NCBI GenBank assembly: GCA_019915135.1
Contig: JAHLMK010000001.1
Span: 3,782,001 to 3,846,000 of the forward strand
From: Strobilurus pachycystidiatus
Taxonomy: Eukaryota > Basidiomycota > Agaricomycetes > Agaricales > Physalacriaceae
DNA: 64,000 nt
Direction of reading: 5' to 3'
The notes beneath the pieces were generated by a model. The model was not told the DNA's origin. It did not search any database and saw only the letters and a program-made list of their open reading frames with translations. Positions 1 through 14,839 of this stretch are shown here, piece after piece (the stretch's first letter is position 1; each line of letters opens with the position of its first letter). Both the position numbers and the translations under genes were made by a program.

Positions 1-2540
1 ACAAACCTTGACACGAGCTATCTTCCGTGGTGGCACGCTAGGCACAGGGTCTTCCGGAAGACGACTGGAACTCTGCAAGACGCCTTCAGCTCAAAGACCA
101 TCTGATCAGCGAAGACACTTACCTTGGAAGAAGAAGCGGATTGATCCTCATTCTTTCCACCCCGGGACCTCAATTCCCGCAGGCTGGAATCGGACTGAGG
201 GGTCGACTTTTTCCGCTTGGCAGTCGATGTGGAGGGCCCGGCAGAAGCAGAGCTGACTAGTGTGGGAGGCTATCGCTCATTTATTAGTAGTGGAAGCCAT
301 CCAGATAGGAAACTCATACCTTGAGAGCTGGCCAAATGCTGCGCAGTTTGTCGTCAATCTCCGCCAAAGAGTTCATGTGTACAGGAGGAGCAGCTGGCTT
401 CTTCGTCGGCTTCGAGCGAACAGGGCTCTGTGCGCCTCGTTGGAAATCGCAGAGCATCTGGACAGAATAAGTACAGGAAGAGAGTTGAGTATGCCGAAGT
501 GCATTACTTGGGCCAACGAAAGGTCATCGCTGAGGGGCGAATCGGAGCCAGAGCCATTCTCATCAGCGTCGCTGAGAGAACTCAAGGAGGTCAAAGGTGA
601 CGACACGCCCGAGTCATCATCCAGATCACTGAAGAAAAGTCAACGACAATGCCAATATAAGGAAGCTTCAACGCACGCCCTGTCGATCTTGCTCCAGAAG
701 TCCAACAAGATAATGCGCTCCGGCACTCTGTATCGCCTCCCGTTGATCAAAATTTCCTCGATGTTGACCTTCTTCTCTGCCTGGCTGGTAGAGGCATTCT
801 GTGATGGTATGATCTCGATGTTACCATTGTTGAACTGTCTCGGCTTCGCAATCTCGACGACCGCGTTCTGCTTCGGTATTCGATGTCGCGGAGGCTAGCG
901 TGTGTCGTCGTTAGTGCCATGCCAACTGCCCACGTAAATGTATCACAACTCACAAGGACCTGCTCCGCATGGTTTGGACACATCCATTTCTTCGTGAACG
1001 GCGGCATCGAAGAAAGTGGCGGGTCAAGACAGTCCAGGTGCCAGTGAAGATCACAATAATCGCAAGAGATAATGTTCCTCCACATGTCATGTTGCACGGC
1101 TTTGGCCGTAGCACGCCGAGCACGTTTTGCGGCAGGGGCAGCGGCTGCTGCATTGTCCGGAATAGCGGAAGTCCCACACCGAAAGCAAAGAACGGGTTCA
1201 CCGTTTTTGTCTTTCAGGCGGAATGGTTCTCGCTCCTCGACATGACCCAGGCGACTACCCCGGGAGGTATCAGCGAAGGGCGCTAGCGGTGTGGAAAATG
1301 ATTACGCACTTCAGCCGGGGCTGTTTGATTTCAGAGCTATCCACGTATGCCCCCCTGTCACCTGTTGACACTGAATCGGGGGATTCCTTGTGAGATTCGA
1401 GGAGGTCTGGATATGGGATCTCGGAGCTCACCATCCTTGTAGAAGTTGCGAATTTCACTTGGGAGCTGGTATTCGGTCGGTATGGAGGTGTCGACAAGGT
1501 GTATGAGGGGAGAAATGAAGGAGGGCGGGGGTTTCTTCGGCGGGTTCTGGGAAAGTGCGGACATGAAAAATATGGTCTTGGCTGAGAGAATGAGAAACGC
1601 ACTTTTCGGATATTGCATGCCGGACAAAACCACTTCGAGTCGCTCTCGTCAATCTTCTGTATCGGTGGGTCAAGACACCACAAGTGGAATGCCTTGGGGC
1701 ATCCGTCACAGTAAACCAGGGACCCTTGCGACCGACATGATGAACAGTGATCCTCATTTGCGAGCTGAGCAAGGTCATTGGGATGGCCATTCATGGACGT
1801 ATGAGAACGGTCGATGCTTACTGCGTGGGCAGGAGCAGGCTCTGGTGATTGGAGCGAGACGGCTGAGGGCTCCTCCTTCACTCTGACCGACGCTGACTCC
1901 GTCTCCTTGGCCTTTCCTTTGTCCTTTCTCTTTGGGCGGCCATTCGTGGTGGTGGTGGCTTCAAGAGTCCTTTGTGCGGAAGCAGAACGGGAATGCGTGG
2001 GGGTATCATCGACGACCATGGTGGAGTCCGAGTCCGCGTATATCGTGAGCGCTGGGACGGATGGGAATGCCTCTGCGGGCATAGGAGGGTCTACAGCAGG
2101 TGTTGGGTTGGCCTGATTGCGCGCTGATGCACGCTGTGCACGACCGGTAACAGCACTATTATATGCACGAGGACAAGGGGACAAAATGGAACGGCAAGGG
2201 TTGGGCAAAAAGTAAGCCCCAGTGGCACAGTGAGAGGAACTGCTACGCACCTTTTGTCAACACGCGTCCGCTTTCCGATGGCCTGGATAGATTCCTGGCC
2301 AATTAGAGTACCATGAGTGATGCCAGAGTAGGTGGTACCAGGATCAGAGGCGGGCAGGTAAGAGTAGACGATGGAGTTCTTTGGATCGCGCTTTTGCCCA
2401 GACGACTGCTGGATAGAAAGAAGGGGCGGCGGCCCTGGCAGTATCTCTGTCGCCAATGCCGGATCCCCGTCCAGATGAGGGGGCTGGCACACTGCGACGC
2501 CCGGAAGCATGTAAGTCGGGACGCTCGCTGTCGACGCCAT
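1..2540 (-). CDS. RCO1: Rco1-like double PHD-finger protein, 3' end beyond window
   Basis: Two PHD fingers are visible on the minus strand. The first (about 1608-1758) has the C-C-C-C-H-C-C-C pattern with CDGCPKAFHLWCLDPP; the second (about 955-1095) has CDYCDLHWHLDCLDPP followed by CPNH. This pair, separated by a linker, is the arrangement of Rco1/Cph1-type subunits of the Rpd3S histone deacetylase complex, which read nucleosomes in transcribed genes. I chose the ATG at 2540, which opens a frame reading MASTASVPTYMLPG; an intron near 2250-2165 joins it to the next exon. C-terminal exons are acidic and Ser/Lys-rich (KRKKSTPQSDSS near 190) and reach position 1 without a stop, so the protein is cut by the window edge. 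Membership of the double-PHD family is secure; the Rpd3S role is inferred from the family. Confidence 0.8.
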
Positions 2541-3017
2541 CGACCTCGTCGACCTCGTCAACCTTCAGCCAGGCCAATCGAGTCGCAGACAGCGGCACAA
2601 GTCCCGGGGCGACAACGGAACCTCTGAAAAGCGCTTTGTGGTGGAAGCAAGTGTTAAGAAGTCAAGTCACAAGCAACGACGCCGTATCACTCCCTGTTCC
2701 TATAACGGCGTCCTGAGACCAATAATTTCTTGCTACAATACAGTGCGTACAAAACAACTGAAATGGACTACGATACACATGGGAAAAATGGCCAACGAGT
2801 GCGCAGAAAAAAACTCCGGAGCGGAGTCCCATAAAACGGGTAGCGAATTCATCGTTGTGTGGCTACATCGCCGCCAAGAGAGAAGCAGACGTTGCCCATG
2901 TCAATTCAGCCAATCGCGCACGTCTTTCCTGGCGCTGAAATCCCCATGAATGCCTGTCCGAAATGTCAGGTTATCGACCATTCAAGATAAAAACATAACG
3001 AACCAAGGACGCTGCCA
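2541..3017. other. Intergenic: Rco1-like promoter and CDC16 3' flank
   Basis: No coding exon is supported here. It should hold the promoter of the leftward Rco1-like gene and the 3' untranslated region of the leftward CDC16 gene. I see no repeat or clear TATA box. Confidence 0.5.
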
Positions 3018-5804
3018 CTACCCAAGGTTCATATCATCGCTGTGTCCCGGAACCACGTCCGTTGGCACGTCCGGTCTTTCGCGCTCCTTGCCCTTGCCTA
3101 GGTTGTACCGACTATACTTTTCCTTCAAGGCCGCCAAGAGGGTTTTGAACTCGCCATCCGGACCATTGACGCCCGCCACCGCGGACAGCTCCAGCGCCAT
3201 GTTCAGCAGTTCCATGACATACGGATTTATGGGCTCGATACTCAACGCCTAGGATCGAGATAAGTCAAGCGCATGGACTGAGCCGTCCACCAAACGAACC
3301 TCGTGATAGGTCAATATAGCCTTATCAATGTCGCCTTTGAGGTGGTAGACCATGCCCATGAAGCCAAGAGCGACAGAGTTTTGCGGATCAAGATCAAGCA
3401 CCTCGCGGTACGCTCTCTGCGCCTCGTCATAGCGCCTAAGCATGATTAATGATAGAGGAAAATCGCAGTGCAAGACCTGTACATACTTGAGCTTCCGACA
3501 CGATGTTCCCAGGTTTAGATAAGTCGAACTCCAATTTGACCGGGATCCTTGTGTAACTTCGGCGAAACCAAGCGCCTTTTGGAACAACTGGGCAGCCTCG
3601 TCGTACCTGTTATTTCAGAGATGAGCTTTGTAATCCAAGACACGCAGCCGAGGGTACTGACTTTCCCTGATTGAAAGCCATAACACCCATCTCGTTGATC
3701 AAAAGAGGGTCCGAATCACACATGGAATAAGCGGCTTTGAGTGCTTCACCAGCTAGCCTGAAGTTGGATAACTTCAATTGCTCCATACCGATAAACATCA
3801 GAGGCAAGTGGGACCTGAGCAACATGAAACCAAGAGCCATGATGGCATGGGTGGACAACTGACCCAGTAAACATCCGCGCACTTGTAGAATAGGCAGTGA
3901 TGGCATGGTCGTGTTCTCCTTCTAGAGCAAAGGTGTGGGCAAACGCGACCCACGCAGCCGCGAAGCGTGGATCCAGAAGACTTGCTTTGCTATGCAAACA
4001 TTGAATTACAAGGAAAGGACGACAAGGGACACATACCTGAAATACTGGCGCGCTGTGGACCACTTCTGATTTCCAAGATACCATACGCCTACTGCGTACC
4101 AACTAATAGCATTGTCCGGCTCGCGGTCGACCATATCATGGGCAAGAATGAACAGCTTTGAGTGGAGATGATTGATATGAAACATGCAAGCGATATGAAG
4201 AGGCATTGTGTGGTTATGGATTGCGATCAGATTCAGAATTCTGCAGGAGATCAGATTTCAACACGCTCGAGAGCGGAACGAAATAGTCACCTTGACGTGA
4301 TGGTGAAGCAGTCCTTCCACCGGAACGATAGATACAATGAATCTGCAAAGCTGTAGAGAACGTCGGGGTTGTCGCCCAAATTGTACTCCTGAACAAGCCG
4401 TTGCCTTATCAGAGCATGCTCGTTGGCATGCTTATACTTCCTCAATCGAGTTGTGTACATGAGCCGTACAAACTCTGCGTCCTTTGGGACCTGTTGATCG
4501 TAGGGAAGAGAACGCACAAAGTCCCACTCTGCAAATTATCTTTTAGGACTCTCTGTAATTGAGGGCATATCGTTTCGTACCTTCGTCGGGCGTCATCATT
4601 TCTGTGCTAATGAGTCGCTCAAATGACTCGTAACACTTGACATCGAGAACGAGCGCTTCCATATAGCACTCTTTGGCTACCTCATTACGAGATAGGTGTT
4701 GCATGACTACGCCACGAAGGTGGCACATGGAAGCTTCAATCTGTCTTGAACTTCAATTTCAGGTGTATCGGATGCGCAGGATGGATGCAAGTACCTTGAT
4801 ACCACCATCTACGTTGGGTACGGACGGGCCGCTCCGACCTGATATGGGAACGTGAGGTGTTAGGAACATCTACGTGCGGACAAGGCAAATGAATCACCAG
4901 AGTCACGAAATGGATTGTTCTCTCCTAGGATTTCTGTCGCGCCTGACCAATTTCCTTGGCGTACCTTGGGTGGTTTGGGTTCAATTAAGATACGGCGCGT
5001 GATTTGCAGTGCTCACCATACACTGGGCGGCTAGATAGCGACACGCCACACTCAGTTCAACTAACGTCGATGCGTTTTGGCGTTGCTCTGATGTGCTTGC
5101 GAGAACTTCTCCTGGGCCCATTGGGAGTCGTATCAGGGAGGAAGCCGGTTTTTCAAAATTTGGCATGGTTGTTGACGCGTTTCCGTTTATATTGAGAGTT
5201 GGCACTGGTGGATTTATGGGAAACGGACGCGTTAACAGTCGTTCCGCGCGAGCGTATTGATGAATCATGAAATATGTCTGGGCGAGCCAGAAGGCATCGT
5301 TCGGATCGCCTGTACATTTTGAGCGCAGTGAAGAGTAGAACGTAATGCACACTCACTTGTCCAACTCAGGATTTTGTCTCCCCAGTACGCCGCTGTCTCG
5401 TAGAGGTGCTGCATCATCGCATCGTGTCGCCATAGCCTCATGCGGTCCACAATGTCCCATTCATGCTCCTCTTCGTCATCTGCATCGTCCTCCGAGTCCT
5501 GGAATACGTCCGTCGTGTCGTTCGCGAGCGGATGAGCGGATCGTGGCAGGCTCTCTTTCGGTCTTCGGTGGCGACGCGGAGAGGAACGAAGGGGGGAGAC
5601 GTGGAGAATCGACCGACTGGGATCGAGCGCAAGGGATTGCGAGAAAGACAATGTACTGATGTTGCCGTCGAGGTATGAATCTCCGGTGTGCTGTGGGCCA
5701 AAAGAGAACGATGAGCCCGCCGAGTCTCTAGGACGTGTCCGCGACGACAGGACATTTCTGTGCAGCGGAGAGGGTGCGGTGAATTGGGGAGTGGTCGTGT
5801 TCAT
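3018..5804 (-). CDS. CDC16: APC/C subunit CDC16/Cut9 (APC6), TPR protein
   Basis: Multi-exon minus-strand gene for the TPR scaffold subunit APC6 of the anaphase-promoting complex, a cell-cycle ubiquitin ligase. The N-terminus ([13 protein letters not shown]) is low-complexity and acidic ([19 protein letters not shown]). The conserved body follows: [22 protein letters not shown] and [10 protein letters not shown], diagnostic of Cut9/CDC16, then successive TPR helices such as [19 protein letters not shown] with [14 protein letters not shown]. The C-terminus ([19 protein letters not shown]) ends at 3018. At least eight short introns are needed, each with GT-AG borders. The start is the first ATG of the frame at 5804. 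The next gene (EFM7) lies head-to-tail 190 bp away. Confidence 0.87.
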
Positions 5805-5991
5805 CGTGGTCAACCGCCACTAGCGGTGCTGGTCGAGTTCGGCCTGCGTTTATCGTCGTATTTATTGGGATTTGATCGGTCACATGTCTGGCTTGACGCA
5901 AGTCGCGCTTGGGGTTACATGTGCTCTACACGGTCTGACACTACGACATAGTATGGCATACAGTCAAAAGAGAAATTGTGATTCGATGTAA

Positions 5992-7067
5992 TCAGCTCCG
6001 CCTTAAGCGCCACCCATGGACGGTTCCTCGAACCTCTTCCGCGCCTGGATCATCAGGGAACATGGGCTGTGAATGTATTCATGAATTGACTTGCCAACAT
6101 ACACAGCTACACTCACAGGAAACGTTCGAGTCAAAATTTCTTCACAGGACCATCCCTTGTCTCGAGCCTTGGTGAAGAATTCCATGTCGCGATCGGCGAG
6201 GTGTGGTCGGTGGTGGGTGAAGAAGACAAGAACGCTCGCGTCAGATGAGTGAGATATAGTGCGCTCGCATGTGGTCAGGAGGGCATCATGCTGGACAAGG
6301 TCACCTCAAAGCACTTGGGAGCGACATTGTTCTCACCTGAGAATGATTGAAAATTAGGTCGGATAGAATGATGAGGTCGAAACGGCCATTCTCGGGGAGT
6401 GCATCCAGAAGACGTTGTGCCGGTTGTCCCCATATGTATCCCTGAGGGAGTTGTAAGGAGAGGCGCAATTGAGGGGAAGAAACTTACTTGAACGGATGCC
6501 CGATCTTTATAGCGATCCACCGTGTTCGTCTCTACATTGTATTGCATGTTTTCAACGAGTACATTATCCGGATAGTCAGTCACGACAACCTAGGAGATAG
6601 ATAAGTTTGAGAAGGCTACCCAATGGTCGAAACCGCGTCCTTACCTTCGCAGCACCGTTATTTAGTGTGACTATTGATGGCAGCGCACCGCCTGCCCCCA
6701 GTTCAAGAACATTTCTGTTCTCATATATGTCCTGGTTCTCATCCAGATAGGTTGCCAAAGCGAGGGCTGAGTTCCATCTATGGATGTATGATGATGAGTG
6801 TCGCACTTGAGCTGTCCGCAGGATTTGTCACATACTTACAAGTGATGGGCCCACAGTGGATGAGATCCAACGAGTCTAATCTTCACTTCACTCCAGTCAT
6901 TGTTCGTGCTATTGATGCGTTTATAGGTAGAGAAAGTTGGTTCCGGAGAAGGAGGACGAATAGGTTCCTATCGATGATTCAGACGATGTAGTCGCGAGCC
7001 TTGTTTCTGAACTAACGGGGAACATGGATCCAAGAGAATTGTCATCTTCTGTGTCTGATAATGACAT
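5992..7067 (-). CDS. EFM7: EFM7/NNT1-type S-adenosylmethionine methyltransferase
   Basis: The seven-beta-strand methyltransferase core is clear: VLELGAGGALPSIV is the SAM-binding motif I, then VVTDYPD, then RFDLIILSDLIFNHSQ. The upstream PPSPEPTFSTYKR and IRLVGSHPLWAHHLWNSA match yeast Nnt1/Efm7, which methylates the N-terminal region of elongation factor eEF1A. A 17-codon first exon (MSLSDTEDDNSLGSMFP) joins the body through a 49-bp GTTAGT...TAG intron. The last exon follows another GTGAGT...CAG intron and reads FPDDPGAEEVRG to a TGA at 5992, the family's usual ending. Introns explain the frame changes, so the gene looks intact. It was historically annotated as nicotinamide N-methyltransferase; the eEF1A role is by family. 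Confidence 0.85.
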
Positions 7068-7399
7068 GGCGAACTCGAGAGGATGGAGGCGAAGAGACAG
7101 TTATGAATGATCAGTGATCAAAAAATCTTATCACCGACAACTCCGTCCGTTTCTGAGTCCGGTCTCGCGAATGGCACTATGTCTTCAATCCTAGCTCAAT
7201 CACAATTGATCTCAAATCGGGACTGTCTTCTCCACTTTGATTATTGGACGATGGGTCATGCATGGGTTAAATACTAAATTAATCACCAGTTTCAGCGACA
7301 ATCACTACATAGTCTAGTAGAATTCAAAAAGGGACACAAAGCGCATTAGGATGTCTTACGCGCAATTTAGAGGATTCCATATGGTTAAAAAATTCAATA
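7068..7399. other. Intergenic: EFM7 promoter and kinase 3' flank
   Basis: AT-rich spacer between two leftward genes. I see no exon, RNA gene or repeat. It likely contains the EFM7 promoter and the 3' region of the mitochondrial kinase gene. Confidence 0.5.
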
Positions 7400-8845
7400 C
7401 TAAATTGCGGAGTCAACCGCTTCATCCAGACAGCGCAGCTTGATATAAACATCGCTACCTAAGCAACATGAGCATATACAGATGGCGAAGCTCGAAAACA
7501 CTCACCCCATCCTTCCAAAGAGTTAAGCTCCAGCGTTCCCCCGAAGTACCTGTTCAAAGGCGCGTCACTAAAGATCAAAAACCTCGAGAATAGGTTATTC
7601 ACCTTGCATATAACTTGCTCATGGGCAATCCATAACCAAGGCCAGACAATGTTCCGATCCCTGTTTGTAAACCCTTTCCTGTGATTTCTCCGAACAGATT
7701 CCCTTCACCGGAGCCACCATCACCAATCGCCGCGCTGCCGCCGACGTATTGAGCTGCATATGGCCCTCCACCACTATCATCTTCTTCGCCGGCGCCGCGG
7801 CCTGCCGTCGTGAAGGCGTAGGAGAAGATGCGCATCATATTAGTAGGCGATATCCCTCCGCCTTGATCTCTGATCCGGATAGAAAGAAACTTTGAGCCAG
7901 ACCGAGAGGGAGGAGGCGGTGGTGAGACGGTGACTGTGATGGGAGGGAGGGCTTTCCCTGCATGGTGCTCTACCGTAGCGCGAAAAGAGTTCTTGAGAAT
8001 TTCAGTGAGGATATATTCGAGATGGACAGGCACGTAGCTATTTCGGGTTAGCTCAGGCAGATCTCGAGGCTTCTGAAACACTACTTACGGGAAGGTAGCC
8101 TCAATGTCACCGTTTATGATTATCGGTGGGCTAGAACCCAAGGTTGCGCGGCACAGTTCCTTTACAAACGAGCCAACCATGTTGATCATCTGAACAGGAG
8201 AACACGCCTTGTCAACTATACCGTCGACTTCGCTCGTGGTTGGAGTGTCCAATGCGCGCGAAAGTGCGATATGTTGCTCGGCGATTAAGCGTACTGAGAT
8301 CCGGTTGCGAATGGCACCGTCAAGAAAGTCGCTGACTTGGGTGGGAGAAAGATATCGAGAAGATTCTTGGAATCTAATGACTGTTACAACAAGACGAACA
8401 GCCAAGAGTCTGCGACGAACCCTTTGGCCATGGTTGGTATATCATTAGCGTGGCTTTCTACCAAGCTCTCTAACTCCTCGGAAAAGATCGCGTTCTCCTC
8501 TAATGTTTGTGGAGGTTTGTAAGTCGCCAGGAATTGGAAGCTGTCCCTGTATGCATTCAACGTGTTCGAGATGAACGGATTGGTGCCGACGATGAATGGC
8601 AGGGCTTCCAAAGAGCGAACGCGTACTGCTAGCCGTCTGGGTATTTCAGAAAGAGCAAAGGTCACAGAATTCAAGACGGATTCCGCATTGAGAGGGCGAC
8701 CATAAGAGAGCAGTTGAGAGAGATTGAGGGGCCTGGGTGGCGAGCCGGCGTTATATCTCTCCAATAATTTGGTGATCTCGACGGAGGAAGGTGCCGGCGC
8801 CCGTCTGTATGAGCGGACCGACTGCTTCAGCACGCGGGAATGCAT
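7400..8845 (-). CDS. Mitochondrial PDK/BCKDK-family protein kinase
   Basis: The protein has the layout of mitochondrial alpha-ketoacid dehydrogenase kinases. A basic N-terminus (MHSRVLKQSVRSYRR) suits a targeting peptide. The helical regulatory domain has KLLERYNAGSPPRPL, IPRRLAVRVRSLEALPF and the conserved RISVRLIAEQHIAL. The GHKL ATPase domain shows the N box (EYILTEILKNSFRATVEHH), G1 box (IRIRDQGGGI) and G2 box (GLGYGLPMSKLYARYFGG). The last exons give LELNSLEGWG and SDVYIKL, ending with TAG at 7400. Pyruvate versus branched-chain dehydrogenase as substrate cannot be settled from sequence. The catalytic domain carries a Gly/Ser-rich insert (GGGPYAAQYVGGSAA) in the ATP lid. It is divergent to the AONS-like gene. 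Confidence 0.85.
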
Positions 8846-9011
8846 GAGGAGTCAGGACTATGCTGACATGATCGTGGTACGCGATCAAGAAACATGCGTA
8901 CCGATAACGCCGAAGTTGCTTCGGACCGTTGGTCCGCACTATCCCCGTTCTCCGAGTCTTTCACCCCAAAAAAACAGTCATGCCTCTGCACCCTGGCGTC
9001 TTGCGATCATC
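8846..9011. promoter_or_regulatory. Bidirectional promoter between kinase and AONS-like gene
   Basis: The 166 bp between two start codons facing away must serve both genes. No canonical TATA box is apparent. Shared control of a mitochondrial dehydrogenase kinase and a biotin-pathway enzyme is possible but not shown. Confidence 0.5.
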
Positions 9012-10352
9012 ATGGCGAAGACATCTCTGACTAGGCAGCTCATGGCCGCGCTGGGGTCGCGCGAGGATCGGCTTATCCTGCGGCGACTACCAGACCCATC
9101 TTCATCCTCCTCGACATCTTCAATGGTAGATTTCGTATCCAACGACTACCTATCCCTCTCTACATCACCTATACTCAGGCGTAACTTCCTCGAAAAGCTT
9201 TCCAAGGCACCTGATGTCCTTGGATCAGGGGGTTCACGTCTTCTAGTGAACGGGCCGGCCCACAGCGCTCTCGAAGCACGCCTCGCCGACTTCTTCAACG
9301 CCCCATCAGCACTTCTGTTCAATTCTGGATTTGATGCGAACGTTGGCTTCTTCTCGTGCGTACCTCAACCAGGCGACGTGGTCGTGTACGACGAGTATAT
9401 CCACGCGTCTGTACATGACGGCGTACGCGCCTCGAGGGCCCGTGGTGCATCATATGCCTTCCCCCATAATTCCATGCAGGCATTCCACAAACTCCTCTTG
9501 CAATTGCTGGAGGAGAGACCTTCACTAGTTCATGGCGACAACAGTGTCTTTGTTGCGGTCGAAAGCCTATACAGCATGGATGGCACCTTCGCCCCCTTAC
9601 AAGAGATAGTAAACATCATCGAGGAGACCCTTCCACACGGAAATGGCTACCTCATTGTTGATGAGGCTCATTCGACTGGAATATATGGCCCGCAAGGTCG
9701 AGGAAGGGTTGCCATGATGGGACTCGAGTCCAAAGTTCTTGCGCGCCTCTCTACGTTTGGCAAGGCTCTGGCTGCGACTGGTGGTCAGTCCTTTTCTTTA
9801 CTCTCCAGCTCGACGGCTTAGATGTACACAGCTGTCATTCTGACATCTCCTCTGATTCGAGACTACATGCTCAATTACGCTCGCTCTCTGATCTACACGA
9901 CATCCCTCAGTTTCTCCAACATCATCGCCGCAGATTGCTCCTTCGACATGCTGTGCGACGGAACATCCGAGAAACTCGCACAAAAACTGATGGACAACAC
10001 ATCATATTTCACGGAGACTTTATCGAGTCGTCTCTCACACATACCCCCCGACCTGCTTTCGTTGCCGCCTGACCTCGAAACCTCACCCATAATTCCAGTC
10101 ATGACGGCATATCCACGAAAACTCTCGGCCCATCTGTACGCGCGCTCGATGAATGCGCGTCCAATCACATGGCCTACCGTGCCAAAAGGCAAGGACCGCG
10201 TCAGGGTGTGTTTACACGCAGGGAACACGAGAGAGGAGCTAGATCGACTGGTTGATGGTATGATCGGCTGGGCAGACAATATTATTGCGGAGCAGCGAAG
10301 TGCCCTTGGACTAGGGTCTTCTAGCGCCAGCATGATGGCAAGCAAGTTATGA
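9012..10352 (+). CDS. 8-amino-7-oxononanoate synthase-like (BioF) PLP enzyme
   Basis: A class II alpha-oxoamine synthase, about 430 residues in two exons; a 48-bp intron (9784-9831) interrupts TFGKALAATG|AVILTSP. Visible fold-type I features: FVSNDYLSLS near the N-terminus, GSGGSRLLVNG, ALLFNSGFDAN, VYDEYIHASVHDGVRASRA, the PLP aspartate motif LIVDEAHSTGIYGPQGRG and the Schiff-base lysine in STFGKA. DEAH-STG plus the TFGKAL context matches fungal AONS rather than ALA synthase or serine palmitoyltransferase, so the likely reaction is pimeloyl-thioester plus alanine to 7-keto-8-aminopelargonate in biotin synthesis. The start is MAKTSLTRQL at 9012. The 3' end converges on a kinase gene 109 bp away. 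Confidence 0.83.
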
Positions 10353-10461
10353 ACTGTGAGTGTGATTTACTCTCCTCCGTTAAAGGCTAAGCTCTTGGTC
10401 TACAGAATTTATTGGATTATCTATTACTTTTACATCTAGCCTAGGATCAAGTGTACTTGAA

Positions 10462-11828
10462 CTATTGCTCAAGAACTTTCGAAACAAGAAGTTTCTCCAA
10501 AAGTTCGCCAAAAGTCTGCCCATCCGTACTCTGAGACATGTACGAAGTCGAAGGCCCCTCTATCGTGAAGTCTTCTGGGACGAGGATATCTCCAACAAAG
10601 AAGCTGTGACTCAAGGCTTCCGTCGCGGACATGCGCGATGATGGGGGATATCGAAGCAGTGAGTAGATCAACTCAAGCTCCTCCTTGCCACTCAGGTTGG
10701 GCAATGAAGTCTCGATGGGAACTGGAGGCACAATGTTGAACTCGACACGAGACGCATCCGGCAGTGTCGAAAAGCCCTGCGGACGATAATCAGATCCGTA
10801 CAATACAGAAATGCATACCTACCGGCCAGTTCTCTTCTGTTGCTGTCCCCATGATCTTGAAGATACTCCAGATGAGAGCGATCTCGCCACGACTACCGTC
10901 AAAGAGCGTTTTGCGAACAAGTCTTGGGTGCATGTTGGGGAGATAATCTGGGTACTCGTCGTCCTCCTCTTCGGGAACCAAGGCGGTGAAGAAGTCGGCG
11001 AAAAGACATCCAAGACTCCACATGTCGGTGGCGTAAGGATCATAGGAACGTGTCCCGAAAAGAAGTTCGGGAGCACGGTACGGCCTAGTGTGCTGTAAGA
11101 TTATATGTTCGAGAAACTATAACAAGGAAAGCTTCACACACCCAGTTGCTACCTCGAAGTACATCTTGTCCTTCTCTTCGTGCCAAATGTCACGCGAGTC
11201 TGAGCTGGGGCTGTAGGATACACCGAAGTCTATCAATTGGACGCAGCCCGTGGCAGTAAGCAGGACGTTAGACGGCTTCAGATCACGGTGTGCGATCTGT
11301 TGTGGACTTGAATGCAAGTAGGAAACACCCGAGAGGATCTGATAGATGACGGAACGCGCAACCGTTTGGAAGTGGGTTGTGCCAGACGGTGTGAAGGATG
11401 GGTGATTAAAAAGGGAGTCGAGACTGATGGGGACGTATGGCATATGGAGCTGAAGCGTATGGGTTCCGCTATCGTCGTGTGCGCTCAACAGAGATATGAC
11501 CTTGGCGTGTAAGATGGGTGATGGAATGAACGACGTGTAGACACCCTTACATTGGGATGGCGAAGGCGCTTCAGTATGCGACATTCTTTCAGGATATCAT
11601 GAGGCTCTTTTGCAAACTTTCTGTTCGTGGTGGACGATTTGATGACGATTTGTTGGTCCGCCACCAGCGACACCGTCGACGCGACGCCATACGCAATAAT
11701 TTCTGCTTGCCTAATGACCAGTCAGTCAGTGGAAGATTGGAGAGCACAAGTCATCTACTACACCCATCTGATTCATCGTCGTCCTCAAAGTCGAAGGAGG
11801 CCGGCGAATTGCTCCTGGACAATGCCAT
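10462..11828 (-). CDS. CDK-like serine/threonine protein kinase
   Basis: Protein kinase in several exons. Exon 1 ([14 protein letters not shown] and an acidic stretch) is joined by an intron to [23 protein letters not shown] supplies the putative ATP-binding lysine. Catalytic motifs: [11 protein letters not shown], then LIDFGVSYS, then [30 protein letters not shown], the CMGC-type APE-like segment. The C-lobe ends in [13 protein letters not shown]. It resembles small fungal CDK-related kinases such as the CDK-activating kinase Csk1, but with no cyclin-binding PSTAIRE helix seen ([13 protein letters not shown] occupies that place). The glycine loop is poorly conserved. Kinase identity is firm; the CAK role is a guess. 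It is divergent to the ankyrin gene over 100 bp. Confidence 0.78.
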
Positions 11829-11928
11829 GAATGCCGGAGGGAAAGGTGATTGCCAGATCGGGGCATTCCATCCATCTTTACTTACCTTCCACGCTCACTG
11901 CACCGTCTTTCCTTGTCCTGATACCTCG

Positions 11929-12698
11929 ATGGCTGACTCTGAGATTGGCGCGAGCAACAGTCAGTTGAATACGACTAATCGACTTGCGGGAGACCCAACT
12001 GAGCTGGGCGTTCACAGATGAACTTCTCTTGGCGGCGGCGAGAACAGACAACCAGGAAATGATCCTCGAGATCTTCGAGAAGGGTGACTTCGACATCAAT
12101 TTCCAGGATGGTCTCGGCAACACAGGTGCGCTCATACTATCGCATACCGCCCGCATCTCGCTGACCGCGTCTCTCTCATCATAGCATTGCACCTCGCGTG
12201 AGGCCTTCCTTCTGTTATGAGGCTCTCAGCCAAACTCACCCAATACCAAAGCGTCCAACATGGATCTACCGACGTTCTGGAAGACATACTATCTCATGAA
12301 GAATGTGACGTCGACCCTATAAACCGCATCGAGAAGGCAACGCCTCTACATGTCGCTGTGAGGATCGAGGATCCCGAATTGCGGCTGCACATTGTGGAGA
12401 GTCTACTAGAGGCAGGCGCAGACACCAGGTGTGTGCACCAATTGTCCGACCAGATCGTCGTGCTGAGGCCTTCGTAGGATCCGAGACAAGAATGGGGAGA
12501 CAGCGGAACAGCTCGTGGCTCTGGAAGACACTGAGCTGTTGACTCTCTTCCGTAAAGCTCAAGCGGAACACAGCGTGTCTATGGATGATGTTGCTAATGG
12601 TTCGTCTCCCTTGTTGCTTCTTGAACATTTACAAATGATTATTGTCAGACGACGACGACGACGATGTAGGCTCAGGCTCAGGATCTGACTCTGATTAG
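11929..12698 (+). CDS. Small ankyrin-repeat protein
   Basis: Six short exons, each with GT-AG borders, restore one frame. MADSEIGASNNELLLAAAR leads into ankyrin units: ILEIFEKGDFDINFQDGLGNTALHLA, VQHGSTDVLEDILSHEECDVDPINR, then ATPLHVAVRIEDPE and SLLEAGADTRIRDKNGETA. The tail is acidic and repetitive (DDDDDDVGSGSGSDSD) and ends at a TAG at 12698. About 190 residues, two to three ankyrin repeats; likely a protein-protein adaptor or chaperone such as yeast Yar1-type proteins, but no specific partner can be named. It converges with RPT1, leaving 221 bp between. Confidence 0.75.
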
Positions 12699-12919
12699 GA
12701 CCGTGCCCACACTTTTTATTTCTCAAGACTTCAGTAAACGGATATAAGGAACAAATATTGTATAAGGAGCGTTGTAATACTCTGTCGCTTAGAAGACACG
12801 GGGAACATGGAACCACGAACGAACTTGATTCTAAATGTGCTATGATATTAGACCACACGGCCTTTACCCGAGTACAAAGATGCAAATGCTGATTAAGAGT
12901 CGGATATAAGATACATAGC

Positions 12920-14839
<1,920 letters not shown>
